Origin: Arthrobacter sp. OVS8
GTDB lineage: Bacteria > Actinomycetota > Actinomycetes > Actinomycetales > Micrococcaceae
Assembly (NCBI GenBank): GCA_028370155.1
Contig: CP116670.1
Span: forward strand, 3,162,001-3,226,000
Direction: 5' to 3'
Length of the DNA stretch: 64,000 nt
The stretch's first letter is position 1; each line of letters starts with the position of its first letter. This document shows, one piece after another, positions 1 through 11,535 of the stretch. Both the position numbers and the translations under genes were made by a program. Below the pieces are notes generated by a model. The model did no database searches. It was given only the letters and a program-made list of their open reading frames with translations, and was not told the DNA's origin.

Positions 1-2
1 CC

Positions 3-2216
3 GAAAGCGGCGCAGCAAACCGAAAGCGACCCTTCTGGCTGCGCTGGCTGGTTCCCGTGCTGCTGGTTTTCACCTGGCTGGCCATCGCCGGGATCGGCGG
101 ACCCACCTTCGGCCGTTTGGAGGAGGTCTCCTCGAACGACCAGGCGTCCTTCCTCCCGGCGGGGGCCGAGGCCACGGCGGCCCAGGACTGGCAGGCCAAG
201 TTCCGCGACACCAATGAGATCCCCGCCGTCATTGTCATCGAGAGCGACTCCGCCTTCACCCCGGCCCAGCTTGGTGAGGTGGCAGCCCTCAAGGGAGATC
301 TTGAGGCCGTGGGTGCCGGCAGTACTGTCATCGGCCCCATCCCGTCCGAGGACGGCAAGGCCGTGCAGTTCGTTGTGCCGATCGATTCGGCCGGCGAAGT
401 GAAGGAAGTCGTCGCGGAACTCCGCGACGAGGTGCAGGCGTCCGCCCCGGAGGGCATGCAGACCTTCGTGACCGGCCCGGCCGGGCTGACGGCGGATCTG
501 GTCAGCGCCTTCGCCGGCATTGACGGCATCCTGCTGCTGGTGGCTCTGGGCGCCGTCTTCCTGATCCTGCTCATTGTCTACCGCTCGCTGCTACTGCCGA
601 TCGCTGTGCTGTTCACGTCCGTCTTCGCCCTGTGCGCCGCCATCCTGCTGGTTTTTGGCATGGCGAAACTGGGCTGGATCCAGCTCAACGGCCAGAGCCA
701 GGGCATCCTGTCCATCCTGGTGATCGGCGCCGCCACGGACTACGCGCTGCTCTACGTGGCACGGTTCCGCGAAGCCCTGACGCACACCACCAACCGCACG
801 GCAGCCGTACTGACCGCGTGGAAAAACTCCTGGGAACCCATCGTTGCCTCCGGCGCGACGGTCATCATCGCCCTGCTCTGCCTGCTGTTCTCCGACCTCA
901 ACTCCAACAAGGCCCTCGGACCGGTGGCCGCAGCGGGCATCCTCTGCTCGCTCTTCGCCGCGCTGACCCTGCTGCCGGCGCTGATGGCGCTGCTGGGCCG
1001 CGCCGCTTTCTGGCCCTTCGTGCCCAAGCTGCTCCCGGAGACCGAGCGCGAGCCTGAACTCGTCACCGGCCTTGAAGGGCAGAAGGGCGTGTGGCGCGCC
1101 ACCGGCTCCCTCGTTTCCCGCCGGCCCCGGACCGTCTGGATCGCCTCCGTGCTGCTGCTCCTCGTGGCCTCGGCCGGCGTCCTGCAGCTCAAGGCCAACG
1201 GCGTCCCGCAGACCGACGTCATCCTCACCGCCTCCAACGCCGTCGACGGCCAGGACGCCCTGGCCCGGCACTTCGACGCCGGCTCCGGCAGTCCCGCCGT
1301 GATCGTCACCGACGAAGCGAAGGCCCAGGAAGTGCTGGAACAGACCAAGGCGACCGACGGCGTCGGGGACGCCTACCTGCTGGCCGACGGCGGCGCGCCG
1401 ATCACCGGCGCACCGGCTGCTCCCGGCGCTCCCGCGGCTCCCACGGAACCGGCGGTGCGGGACGGCAAGGTCCTGATCAACGCCACACTGAACTTCGCCG
1501 CGGACTCCAACGAGGCGGAAAACGTTGTGGTGGCCCTCCGCGAGGACCTCAAGAAGATCGACGACGGCGCACTGGTGGGCGGCGTGACCGCCACTGCCCT
1601 GGACACGAACACCACCGCCCAGCGCGACCTCGTCACCATCATCCCGGTGGTCCTCGCGGTCATCCTGGTTATCCTGATGCTGCTGCTGCGCTCGGTGCTG
1701 GCGCCGGTGCTGCTGGTGGCCTCGGTGGTCCTGTCCTACGGCGCCGCGATGGGCGTCTCCGCCGTCGTGTTCAACAACGTCTTCGGCTTCCCGGGAGCGG
1801 ACGCCACGGTCCCGCTCTTCGGGTTCGTCTTCCTCGTCGCGCTGGGGGTGGACTACAACATCTTCCTGATGAGCCGGGTCCGGGAGGAGTCCCTGAAGCA
1901 CGGCACCCGGTCCGGCGTCCTGCGCGGCCTGGGCGTCACGGGCGGGGTGATCACGTCCGCCGGTGTGGTGCTCGCGGCCACCTTCGCGGCCCTGGGCGTC
2001 ATCCCCATCATGTTCCTGGTGCAGCTGGCCTTCATCGTGGCCTTCGGCGTGCTGCTGGACACCGTCCTGGTCCGGTCCCTGCTGGTCCCGGCCCTGGCCT
2101 ACGACATCGGCCCCCGGATCTGGTGGCCCAGCAAGCTGGGACGCCCCGAGGCGGATGCTGCCGCCCGCACGCTGCCCGCCGCGGAGCCGGAAGCCGCGGA
2201 GGCAGGCATCCGCTAG
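3..2216 (+). CDS. MMPL/RND family transporter, 5' end outside window
   Basis: Large membrane transporter of the MMPL (MmpL/YdfJ-like) branch of the RND superfamily, which exports lipids or hydrophobic compounds using the proton gradient. The open frame runs in from the left edge, so the true start is missing; the GTG at 57 lies inside the first membrane segment and is not the start. The visible 737 residues show the family layout: an N-terminal membrane helix, a soluble loop of about 120 residues, a block of about five helices, a cytoplasmic linker, another helix, a second soluble loop with an Ala/Pro-rich stretch, and a final block of about five helices. The last helix block contains GVDYNIFLMSRVREE, a typical MMPL motif. 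The substrate cannot be read. It converges on the epimerase gene. Confidence 0.9.
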   Translation, partial: ESGAANRKRPFWLRWLVPVLLVFTWLAIAGIGGPTFGRLEEVSSNDQASFLPAGAEATAAQDWQAKFRDTNEIPAVIVIESDSAFTPAQLGEVAALKGDLEAVGAGSTVIGPIPSEDGKAVQFVVPIDSAGEVKEVVAELRDEVQASAPEGMQTFVTGPAGLTADLVSAFAGIDGILLLVALGAVFLILLIVYRSLLLPIAVLFTSVFALCAAILLVFGMAKLGWIQLNGQSQGILSILVIGAATDYALLYVARFREALTHTTNRTAAVLTAWKNSWEPIVASGATVIIALLCLLFSDLNSNKALGPVAAAGILCSLFAALTLLPALMALLGRAAFWPFVPKLLPETEREPELVTGLEGQKGVWRATGSLVSRRPRTVWIASVLLLLVASAGVLQLKANGVPQTDVILTASNAVDGQDALARHFDAGSGSPAVIVTDEAKAQEVLEQTKATDGVGDAYLLADGGAPITGAPAAPGAPAAPTEPAVRDGKVLINATLNFAADSNEAENVVVALREDLKKIDDGALVGGVTATALDTNTTAQRDLVTIIPVVLAVILVILMLLLRSVLAPVLLVASVVLSYGAAMGVSAVVFNNVFGFPGADATVPLFGFVFLVALGVDYNIFLMSRVREESLKHGTRSGVLRGLGVTGGVITSAGVVLAATFAALGVIPIMFLVQLAFIVAFGVLLDTVLVRSLLVPALAYDIGPRIWWPSKLGRPEADAAARTLPAAEPEAAEAGIR

Positions 2217-2220
2217 CGAA

Positions 2221-2282
2221 CCCCGCTGGCCGGAAACGTGCCAGCCGGAAACCCCGCTGGCCGGAAGCGTGCCAGCCGGAAC
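2221..2282. repeat. Two tandem 31-bp hairpin units after the MMPL gene
   Basis: Two nearly identical 31-bp units, 2221-2251 and 2252-2282, follow the MMPL stop codon directly. Each holds a 6-bp inverted repeat, GCTGGC...GCCAGC (2225-2230 with 2240-2245, and 2256-2261 with 2271-2276). They sit between convergent genes and could act as a terminator, though no T-run follows. The string CCGGAAGCGTGC in the second unit recurs in the palindrome near 46938. Confidence 0.6.
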
Positions 2283-2299
2283 TCACGCCGCAGCCGCCG

Positions 2300-3318
2300 T
2301 CACCGTTCTTGGTCCCCCCACCACGCGACCGTGGCGGCGGCTGCCTCTGTGAGCGGGGTGGGCTGCAGCCCCAGGGCGGCTTCGCTGGCCCGCGAATCCA
2401 TCACAAACGGGCGCTCGAACTGGTACAGGGTCTCCGCCAGTTCCCGCATACCGGGGAGAACATGCCCATGGTCCGCAGCGCCCAGCCCGGGACGGCGGAC
2501 ACACGCGGTGCCGGAGCGACGGCCGCGGTTGCGAACGCCGCCGCGATCTCCCGCTGGCTCAGCGCGGGGCCGGTCGGCGCGTGCCACACCGTGTTCCACA
2601 GCGTTCGGTCCTGTGCGGCCACGATCATGGCGGCGGCCAGGTCCGGCACATACGTGAAAGAGTGCGGCATTCCCGCATTGCCGATCACCATCAGGGACTT
2701 GCCCGCCACCACCGGCTTCACCATGCGCTCGCCGGCGTGCGAATTACGGACCCTGGGGCCGAAAAAATCGCCCGCCGCCACGCTCACGGTGTCCGTCGCG
2801 GACGCCGCCCGGGCCTTCAGCAGCGCGGTGCGGACACCCCGCTTGCCGCCCTGCGCCTCGCGCGGCCCCTCTTCGGTCATCGGCCGGCCCGGCTCGCTGT
2901 ACGAATACAGGCTCTCCGGGAAAACGACGACGGCGCCTGCCTCGCCTGCCGCGGCCAGAACCGCCTGCTCGGCGCCGGGCAGTTCCGCTGCCCAGACCTT
3001 CGCGCTGTACTGCGAGCCGTGGATGCAGTGGAACACGGCCGTTGCGCCGCGGAACAGGCCGCCGAGCCGTGCCGGGTCGGACACGTCCGCTGCCTGCTTC
3101 TCGACCAGCGGGTGATCGGGCCCGCTGCCTGATCGGGTCAGCACCCGCACGCGGTGGCCCGCCGCAGCGAGCTGTTCGGCAACCGTCCAGCCCACCGGCC
3201 CGGCTCCGTTGACAACAAACAGGCCCGGCGGCCGGGCTTCCGGGGATTCGAACTGCGGCACGGTCTTCTCACTTTCGCTGGTCAGCTGGGGGCATCGGCA
3301 GGGTTTGCGCATGAACAT
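2300..3318 (-). CDS. NAD(P)-binding epimerase/dehydratase-like protein (frameshifted)
   Basis: Atypical short-chain dehydrogenase/epimerase with an N-terminal Rossmann fold: the nucleotide-binding motif GAGPVGWTVAEQLAAAGH lies near residue 38. The later YSYSEPGRPMTEEGP and HSFTYVPDLAAAM segments are typical of NAD-dependent epimerase-like proteins. One missing base near 2455, in a CCGGGG run, splits the gene; repairing it joins MGMFSP to GMRELAETLYQFERPF and gives 339 residues. The ATG at 3318 is assumed; a downstream start nearer the Rossmann fold is possible. It is divergent from a TetR regulator, and the operator-like palindromes between them suggest that the regulator represses it. Substrate unknown. 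Confidence 0.8.
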
Positions 3319-3350
3319 TTTTGCCCTCGCCGGCTGTTTTAGATTGCTTG

Positions 3351-3432
3351 AGAGCAGTGCTCTCTGAATACAGAATGCGGCCGCTGCCGGACAATGTCAA
3401 GAGCACTGCTCACATTTGTTGACACTGCTCTG
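3351..3432. promoter_or_regulatory. Probable TetR operators between epimerase and tetR
   Basis: The divergent intergenic region has a perfect odd-centred palindrome, AGAGCAGTGCTCT (3351-3363), a second near-copy AGAGCACTGCTCA (3400-3412), and a third half-site, CACTGCTCT (3423-3431), just before the likely tetR start. Repeated palindromes in a tetR divergent promoter are the usual arrangement for autorepression and control of the neighbour. Confidence 0.7.
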
Positions 3433-3436
3433 TTTT

Positions 3437-4213
3437 ATGAAAAGCTGGGTCAGTGCCACAGAACCCCAGCCCCCGTCCCGGAAGCCGACCACGCCCCGCG
3501 AGCGGGCCCGGGCCCGGACTATCGAGGACATTGTGCGCCTGGGCCGGGAGCATCTGGCCCTGCACGGGGCTGCCGCGCTGTCGCTCCGCGCCGTGGCCAG
3601 GGATCTCGGCGTCGTCTCTTCGGCGGTTTACCGCTATGTGGAGAACCGGGAAGAGTTGTTGACCCTGCTGCTCGTCGACGCCTACAGCGAACTGGGCGAC
3701 GAAGTGGACGCCGCGGTGGCAGCCCTTCCCGAGGCTGATTTTTCCGGCCGGTTCACCGCCCTCGGCTCTGCGGTGAGGCGCTGGGCGTTGCGCGAACCGG
3801 CCCGCTACGGACTCCTCTTCGGCAGCCCGGTGCCCGGATACCGTGCGCCGGCCGAGCGGACCACCGGCCCGGGCACGCGGGTCATTTACGCATTGATGGC
3901 GCTCCTCGACGGCGCCTACCGCGCGGGTAGGCTGGCCGTGCCCGGCGGGCAGGCCGCCGTCGCCGCACCGCTGGCCGCCGACCTGGAACGCATCCGGGCC
4001 GGAATGGGGCTGGCCGTGCCTGACGGTCTGCTGGCGCGCGGTGCGCTTGTGTGGACTTCACTGTTTGGCGCCATCAGCTTTGAGGTGTTCGGCCAGTACG
4101 GCGCCGGCACCTTCGCCGCTCCGGATGAGCTCTTCGCCCACCATCTGGCCACGCTGGCGGACCTCGCGGGCCTGGGCCACTCGGCGGGCCCGGCCGGAGG
4201 CCGCCCGGAATAG
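3437..4213 (+). CDS. TetR family transcriptional regulator
   Basis: TetR repressor of 258 residues. The N-terminal helix-turn-helix is clear (LSLRAVARDLGVVSSAVYRY, about residues 50-70), followed by a ligand-binding domain of the WHG type with LFGSPVPGY and WTSLFGAISFEVFG. The frame is open from a TTG at 3416, but that region contains an operator half-site, so the ATG at 3437 is preferred. It is divergently transcribed from the epimerase gene and probably represses it and itself. The ligand is unknown. Confidence 0.85.
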   Translation: MKSWVSATEPQPPSRKPTTPRERARARTIEDIVRLGREHLALHGAAALSLRAVARDLGVVSSAVYRYVENREELLTLLLVDAYSELGDEVDAAVAALPEADFSGRFTALGSAVRRWALREPARYGLLFGSPVPGYRAPAERTTGPGTRVIYALMALLDGAYRAGRLAVPGGQAAVAAPLAADLERIRAGMGLAVPDGLLARGALVWTSLFGAISFEVFGQYGAGTFAAPDELFAHHLATLADLAGLGHSAGPAGGRPE

Positions 4214-4354
4214 CCGCCCGGAATAGGCCGCCGGATAGCCGCCCCGGAATGGCCCGGGCGGGCTTTCCCCGCCCCCTGTTGCCTCCCGCCGGTGCTCGAT
4301 AGACTGCCACTGCGCCTGCCTGGGCGCGCCGAGGCTTCCAGGAAGGATCCAAAC

Positions 4355-4677
4355 ATGTCCGAAAACAACGAGTTTGATCGCAAGGCGGCGGAAGCCGACG
4401 TCGAATCCGCCGAAGGCCAGTATGTCGAGGAGACTACGGCGCGGCGGGCACTGCCGGGGAAAATCCGGCCGAAGCCGTGGAAGGCGAATACCCTACCGGG
4501 GACTATGGCGCGGCAGGCACTGCCGGCGCCACCGCTGTCGGCACCGAAGAGGGCGACTACCCCGAGGGTGACTACGGGGCGGCCGGCGGCACCGGCGCGC
4601 CGCCGGCTGAAGCAGAAGAAGGCGAGTACCCCGAAGGCGACTACGGAACCGCCGGGGCCGCCGGAACCGACCGCTAG
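4355..4677 (+). CDS. Small acidic protein with EGxYPxGDYGxAG repeats (frameshifted)
   Basis: A 107-residue protein after repair of one missing G near 4430. The N-terminus, MSENNEFDRKAAEADVESAE, is charged. The rest consists of four degenerate copies of a Gly/Glu/Tyr-rich unit: the first ends in EGDYGAAGTAG, the next three follow the pattern EGEYPTGDYGAAGTAG. It has no signal peptide, membrane helix or cysteine, and looks unstructured. A ribosome-binding sequence (AGGAAGGATC) precedes the ATG. The function is not recognised. It lies just upstream of the heat-shock promoter but is probably a separate unit. Confidence 0.65.
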
Positions 4678-4791
4678 CTGCGGACTTCGCGCACAGCGAA
4701 CAGGGCGGCATCCCGCCCGTTGCCGCCCTGCTACGCCCGGAAATCCGGGAAAAAATGCCTCTCCGAGAGCGCTCCGTGACGTCCGAAATTC

Positions 4792-6796
<2,005 letters not shown>

Positions 6797-6798
6797 TC

Positions 6799-7456
6799 AT
6801 GCCGCACCACGGTAACGAAGAAGAGCACGGATCTTCCGAGAGCCGTCGCGACGCCGCCAATCAGGAAGGCGAGCCGCAGAAGCCGATCATCCACGACAAC
6901 CGCAAGGTTGATCCGAAGACCGGCCAGGCCCGCCACCCCGACCAGGAGCACGCGGAGTCCGGGGACGCCCTGTCCCAGGCGGAGGACATCCTCAACAGTG
7001 TTGAGGTGCCCGCCGCGGAATCCGTGGCCCAGGGTGTCGACGGCGCGGAGGCGGAGGAGCTCAGGAATGATCTCCGCCGTCTGCAGGCCGAGTACGTCAA
7101 CTACCGCAAGCGCGTCGAACGCGACCGTGCCGTGGCAGGAGATGGCCGTCATTGGCGTCCTGAACTCCCTGCTCCCGGTCCTGGACGACGTGGACGCCGC
7201 CCGCCAGCATGGTGACCTCACGGACGGACCGTTCGCCGCGATCGCCGCCAAGCTGGAGAACGCGCTGAAGACGTACGGCCTGGTGCGCATCGATGAGACC
7301 GGCGTGGAGTTCGACCCCACGATCCACGAGGCCCTCATCCAGCAGCCCGGCCCGGATGTCGAGATCGACACCGTCAGCCAGGTCCTGCGCTCGGGCTACA
7401 AGTCCGGTGAACGTGTGCTCCGCGCAGCACAGGTCATCGTGGCAGTGCCGGCGTAA
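6799..7456 (+). CDS. grpE: GrpE nucleotide exchange factor (frameshifted)
   Basis: GrpE releases ADP from DnaK. The acidic N-terminal region leads into the coiled-coil segment LRRLQAEYVNYRKRVERDR and then the conserved C-terminal half (VLNSLLPVLDDVDAAR, FDPTIHEAL, GERVLRAAQVIVAVP). The reading frame changes near 7135 (GTGGCAGGAG), where either one base is extra or two are missing, so one or two residues are uncertain. The ATG lies 2 bases after dnaK, indicating translational coupling. Confidence 0.95.
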
Positions 7457-7473
7457 CTACCTCCACGCCTCCG

Positions 7474-7574
7474 CGGATGAGGGGCCCCGCCCCTACGCGT
7501 GGTGGCAAAGTCCTAACGGACTTTGGCCACCACGCTCCGGTAGGCCCGATGCCACTCCCGGGCCCCCTCATCCG
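7474..7574. repeat. Long imperfect palindrome between grpE and dnaJ
   Basis: Two nested inverted repeats. The outer arms, CGGATGAGGGGCCC (7474-7487) and GGGCCCCCTCATCCG (7560-7574), differ by one extra base. The inner hairpin spans 7497-7535: about 17 paired bases closed by a TAAC loop, with a single bulged G. It lies inside an operon whose genes are normally co-transcribed, so it may be a partial terminator, an mRNA processing site or a mobile palindromic repeat. Confidence 0.7.
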
Positions 7575-7631
7575 CTCCGGCGTTCAGCGGTAATCTCGCC
7601 TTAACTCTTTGTACTTTGAAAGGAAACGCCA

Positions 7632-8618
7632 TTGGCTAGCCAGGACTGGGTGGACAAGGACTTTTACAAGATCCTTGGAGTCGCCAAGGACGCTTCCGAC
7701 GCCGACATCAAGAAGGCCTACCGGAAGCTCGCGCGGCAGCACCACCCGGACACCAACGCGGGGAACACCGCTTCGGAGAAGAAGTTCAAGGACATCTCCG
7801 AGGCCTACTCAGTGCTCTCCGATCCCGACGAGCGCCAGCAGTATGACGCCATCCGGGCCATGGGCGGCGCACGGTTCGCCCCCGGCGGCGGAGGCGGCGG
7901 CGCCGGTGGCGGGGCTGGCTTTGAGGACCTCTTTGGCGGTCTGTTCACCGGCGGCGGCGGTCGCCACTCCGGCGGCTACAGCACGTCCGGCGGCATTCCG
8001 CCGGAGTTCGCGGACCTCTTTGGCGGAGGCGCCGGCGGCTTCGGCGGCGGGCAGTCGTTCCAGCGGGCGGCGCAGAAAGGCGCGGACCGGACGGCGTCCA
8101 CCTCCATTTCCTTCGCCGGCTCCATCCGCGGCACCACCATCGGCCTGCGTGAACCCGACGGAGAAGTCATCGACGTGCGCATCCCGGCCGGCATCAAGGA
8201 CGGCCAGAAGGTCCGGGTCCGCGGCAAGGGCCAGTACGGTCCGGCCGGCAACGGGGACCTGATGGTCACGGTCTCGGTGAAACCGCATGACTTCTACGTC
8301 CGCGACGGCGACAACCTCCGCATCCACGTGCCGGTCACGTTCCCGGAGGCAGCACTGGGCGCCGACATCGAGGTTCCCACCATCGACGGCGACAAGGTCA
8401 AAGTACGGGTCCCGGCCGGCACGCCGTCGGGCCGCACACTGCGGGTCAAGGGACGCGGCGTCAAGCACGCCAAGGCTACCGGGGACCTGCTGGTGACCAT
8501 CGACGTCGCCGTCCCGCGGAAGCTGAACAAGGACGCCGAAGCCGCCGTCAAGGCCTTCTCCGCGGCCACCGCCGGCGAGGATGTCCGCGCCGAACTGGCA
8601 GCCAAGGCCCGGCTCTAG
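7632..8618 (+). CDS. dnaJ: DnaJ-type co-chaperone without zinc finger
   Basis: J-domain co-chaperone of 328 residues. The J domain is at the N-terminus (about residues 10-75), with the HPD motif in RQHHPDTN. A Gly/Phe-rich linker follows, then two C-terminal beta-domains ([38 protein letters not shown]). The CxxCxGxG zinc repeats of classic DnaJ are absent, so it is a class II (CbpA-like) DnaJ. The start is a TTG at 7632 behind AAAGGAAAC; no ATG fits the family N-terminus. Unlike its operon neighbours this gene is intact. Confidence 0.93.
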   Translation: MASQDWVDKDFYKILGVAKDASDADIKKAYRKLARQHHPDTNAGNTASEKKFKDISEAYSVLSDPDERQQYDAIRAMGGARFAPGGGGGGAGGGAGFEDLFGGLFTGGGGRHSGGYSTSGGIPPEFADLFGGGAGGFGGGQSFQRAAQKGADRTASTSISFAGSIRGTTIGLREPDGEVIDVRIPAGIKDGQKVRVRGKGQYGPAGNGDLMVTVSVKPHDFYVRDGDNLRIHVPVTFPEAALGADIEVPTIDGDKVKVRVPAGTPSGRTLRVKGRGVKHAKATGDLLVTIDVAVPRKLNKDAEAAVKAFSAATAGEDVRAELAAKARL

Positions 8619-8633
8619 GAACGGGCGCCCGCC

Positions 8634-9054
8634 ATGGCCTTCGACTACGAGCAGCCGATTTTCGTCATCTCCGTCGCCGCGGAGCTGGCGGACATGCACC
8701 CCAGACGCTGCGGCAGTACGACCGGCTGGGCATCGTCTCGCCCAGCCGCGCCCCGGCAAGTCCCGGCGTTACTCGCAGCGGGACATCACCATGCTCCGCG
8801 AGGTGCAGCGGCTCTCGCAGGAGGGCGTGTCGCTTGAAGGCATCAAACGGATCCTCCAGCTGGAAAACCAGGTGGCCGCCCTGCAGCGGCGCGTCACCGA
8901 ACTGAGCGAGGAACTCGAACGGCGCCCCCGCGCCCTCGACTCCCGCATCTTCGCGGCCGGAGCCGCCGGCGACGTCGTCAGCCTGGCCCGCGGCAAACGC
9001 CCCCGCGCCCGCTCCCAGGCCGTTGTGGTGTGGCGGCCGCGGAACAGCGAGTAG
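8634..9054 (+). CDS. hspR: Heat-shock repressor HspR, MerR family (two frameshifts)
   Basis: MerR-type repressor of the dnaK operon that binds the HAIR sites upstream. After adding one base near 8700 and one near 8753 the protein has 140 residues and reads [30 protein letters not shown], then SRRYSQRDITMLREVQRLSQEGVSLEGIKRIL, the standard HspR DNA-binding domain. A coiled coil follows (LENQVAALQRRVTELSEELE) and then a basic tail. It starts 15 bases after the dnaJ stop and closes the operon. Both breaks sit at C or G runs. Confidence 0.92.
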
Positions 9055-9311
9055 CCGAGCCTGATGCCGGCTCCTTCCACGTAGTCAACGCCCCGGCGTG
9101 AGTACCGGCTCCCGGGGACCGGGTAGCCCCCGTCCGCAAAGTCGGGTACAGCGTTTGCGTGACTTACAGGCCGCCCGGCCGTTTGAATTGTTCATGGCAG
9201 GAAGCTGGCGTCATTGCCAGGGAGCAGCGAAGACAGCCGGGGGCACCGCATGTTTAATCCAACTTCGCCGGATAAATCGGCACCTGGACCCGCACTGATC
9301 GCGGGCAGGTC

Positions 9312-9713
9312 ATGAACTCCGGGCTCCAGGTCCTTGCCATGTTCGCGGGGTCCCTGACGGGCTCGATCCTGCTGTCCATTGGCCAGACGATCGTGGTGGT
9401 GTGTGTCTGCTTCGACATGGTCCGTGCCCTGTCGGTGCCGCGGTCCCACCGCCGCTACGTGGCCAACACCGTCTTCACAACCCTGGCCTGGCCGTCCATC
9501 CTGATCTGCGCGGTGAGTGTGCTGATCGACGCGGCCAGCGGAACGTGGCAGAACGTCGCAGGCGGAGTCTTCGTGATGGTCATGGTGATCTTCCGGTGGC
9601 GCCACGGCGGCGACGAGGACAGTTGGTGGAAGGGCAAGGGCAAGGCGCTCCGGCGCTGGGCGCGGGGCAAGCTGGCCGCAGCGGGGCCGCTCGTTGCTCC
9701 GGCGGCTGCCTGA
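9312..9713 (+). CDS. Small hypothetical membrane protein
   Basis: Protein of 133 residues with three probable membrane helices: about residues 5-33 (LTGSILLSIGQTIVVVCVCF), 50-68 (TTLAWPSILICAVSVLIDA) and 74-90 (VAGGVFVMVMVIFRW). The basic tail (WWKGKGKALRRWARGK) is probably cytoplasmic. I do not recognise the family. The ATG has a modest GGGCAGG upstream. No functional link to its neighbours is visible. Confidence 0.6.
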   Translation: MNSGLQVLAMFAGSLTGSILLSIGQTIVVVCVCFDMVRALSVPRSHRRYVANTVFTTLAWPSILICAVSVLIDAASGTWQNVAGGVFVMVMVIFRWRHGGDEDSWWKGKGKALRRWARGKLAAAGPLVAPAAA

Positions 9714-9767
9714 GCCGCCGTTCCCGAAGACTCCCGCTCCGGCTGTACCCGCTCCTGGCGGCGCCGT

Positions 9768-11392
9768 CTAGAAGATGGCGTTCATGATGTTCCAGCCGGT
9801 CCCGGCACGGACCCGGGGCAGCCACTTGCCGGCTCCGTTGCCCGGATAGAGCCACAGCACCCCGGCGCTGTCGCGGGCCAGGACGTCCGGGGTTCGGTCG
9901 CCGTTCAGGTCGCCGGGGCTCATCACCGCGGTCAGGGCATTCCAGCCGGTGCCGAGCAGCACGCGGGGCAGCCAGCTGCCGGTGCCGGTTCCGCGGTACA
10001 GCCACAGCCGGCCGTTGGCCGCTTCCCGTGCCAGCACGTCGGGCGCTCCGTCGCCGTCAAAATCCCCGGGGCCACCAAGGCGTTGAAGGCGTTCCAGCCG
10101 CTGCCCACCCGCACCCTTGGCTGCCAGCCGCCGGTGCCGGTGCCGGGGTAGAGCCACATGATGCCGGTTGCCGCCTCGCGGGCCAGCACGTCGACGCGTT
10201 GGTCGCCGTTGAAGTCTCCCGGCCCGACGATGGCACTCATCGCTTGCCAGCCGCTGCCTATCAGGATGCGGGGCAGCCAACCGCCGAAGCCGTTACCCCG
10301 GTACAGCCACAGCCGCCCGGTGGACGACTCCCGGGCCAGCACGTCCAGCGCCCCGTCCCCGCTGAAATCCCCGGGCGTTTCGAGGGCGTTGAAGCCGGCC
10401 AGCCGGTGCCGATCTTGAGGCCCGGGGAAAGCCCGCCGCGCCCGGTCCCTGCGTACAGCCGCATCTCCCCGGTGGCCGCGACCCGGGCCAGCACGTCATT
10501 GTTCCAGTCGCCGTTGAAGTCCGCCGTGGCCCCGGAGAGCGCGGAAGCCGGCATGGGCAGCGGTGTGAACGCGTACGGGTCGCAGGTGAGGTCATAGTCG
10601 CGGATGTCGTCGTACCACTGCGAGAGGTAGACGCGTCCGCCGGAAAAGCTCGGCTGCCGGCATCGGTCGAGCGCCTCGGTAGGGTAATCCAGGCGCCCTG
10701 CGGTGGCCCAGACCGGGACGCCCGGCAGCCGCCAGGAGCCGGTGATGGACTGCCAGCCAGAGGCGAAGGAGTACAGGCCGTGGGAGAAGCCGGCGTCCCG
10801 CAGGCCCCGCATGAGGCCCTCGACGATGTACCGGTTCTCCCGCTGCTGCACGGCGGTGGCGGTCGGCCAGGGCTGGGCGGCCGCGGCTCCACATCGATCC
10901 AGACGACCGGGGGCGGAACCCGGCGCGCTGCAGGCTCGCGGCGGCGTACCGGGCCTCGGCGTAACCGACATTCGAAAGCTGCCCGGCCCGGGTCGCCGCG
11001 GACCAGGGTCCCTGCGTGCGGTACGTCGTCAGCTGGGCCGCAGTGGGGAAGGCGGCCATGGTGTAGGCGTGGGCGCGTTTGTTGTTGCTGCTTACCCAGC
11101 CCACCTGGCTGGCCAGGCAGGGATTCTCGGTGAAGGGAAGTCCCCGGGTCAGCCCGACCACGACGAACTGCGTCGTCGCCGGCGGCAGCGGGAGCCCCAG
11201 CCCGCCGACCGCCGTCGGACATTGGGGCCAGGAAATATCGTGGCCGTAGAGGGTGGCCGCCTGGGCTGGCGGAGCGCCCGCGGGCAGCATCACGGCCAGG
11301 AGCGCCAAGACGGACAGGACCGACCCCAGCATTGCGAATAACCGCCGCCGCGGGCGACCCGAAGCGCCCCTGAATCCGATCCGCGCAGCCAT
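9768..11392 (-). CDS. Secreted hydrolase-like protein with FG-GAP/VCBS repeats (four frameshifts)
   Basis: Exported protein of about 542 residues after four single-base repairs (two near 10870-10930, one near 10400, one near 10075). The N-terminus has a signal peptide (basic start, LSVLALLAVMLPAGAPPAQA). A glycosidase-like domain resembling the DUF1906/GH25-like group follows, with GHDISWPQCP, VVWIDVEPR and LYSFASGWQSITGSW. The C-terminal half has at least five repeats of about 46 residues with GDFNGDQRVDVLAREAATG and LWLYRGNGFGGWLPR, the FG-GAP/VCBS beta-propeller type. It may act on or bind cell-wall or extracellular polysaccharide, but the substrate is not visible. Confidence 0.75.
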
Positions 11393-11535
11393 GGCCAGCT
11401 CCTTCGCCCGCGCTCCTACCGTTACGGACTATTGGACACCCGTCGGGGCAGGACCGGTAGGGCCGAACGGAGGGCGGGCCAGGGGCTGTTTCCTCGGCGG
11501 ACCGGCGCAGGAACTCGGCATACGTCCTTGGAAAG

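Noticed and set aside
591-1901. Long reverse-strand open frame of 436 codons opposite the MMPL gene
   Set aside because: Codes a His/Gly/Gln-rich chain without domains and lies wholly antisense to a recognised gene; a shadow frame of GC-rich DNA.
2221-2282. CRISPR-like array
   Set aside because: Only two contiguous units without spacers; a tandem hairpin repeat.
1091-3115. Open frame of 674 codons across the MMPL gene end and the epimerase
   Set aside because: Arg/Pro-rich, low-complexity translation overlapping two recognised genes; no start signal.
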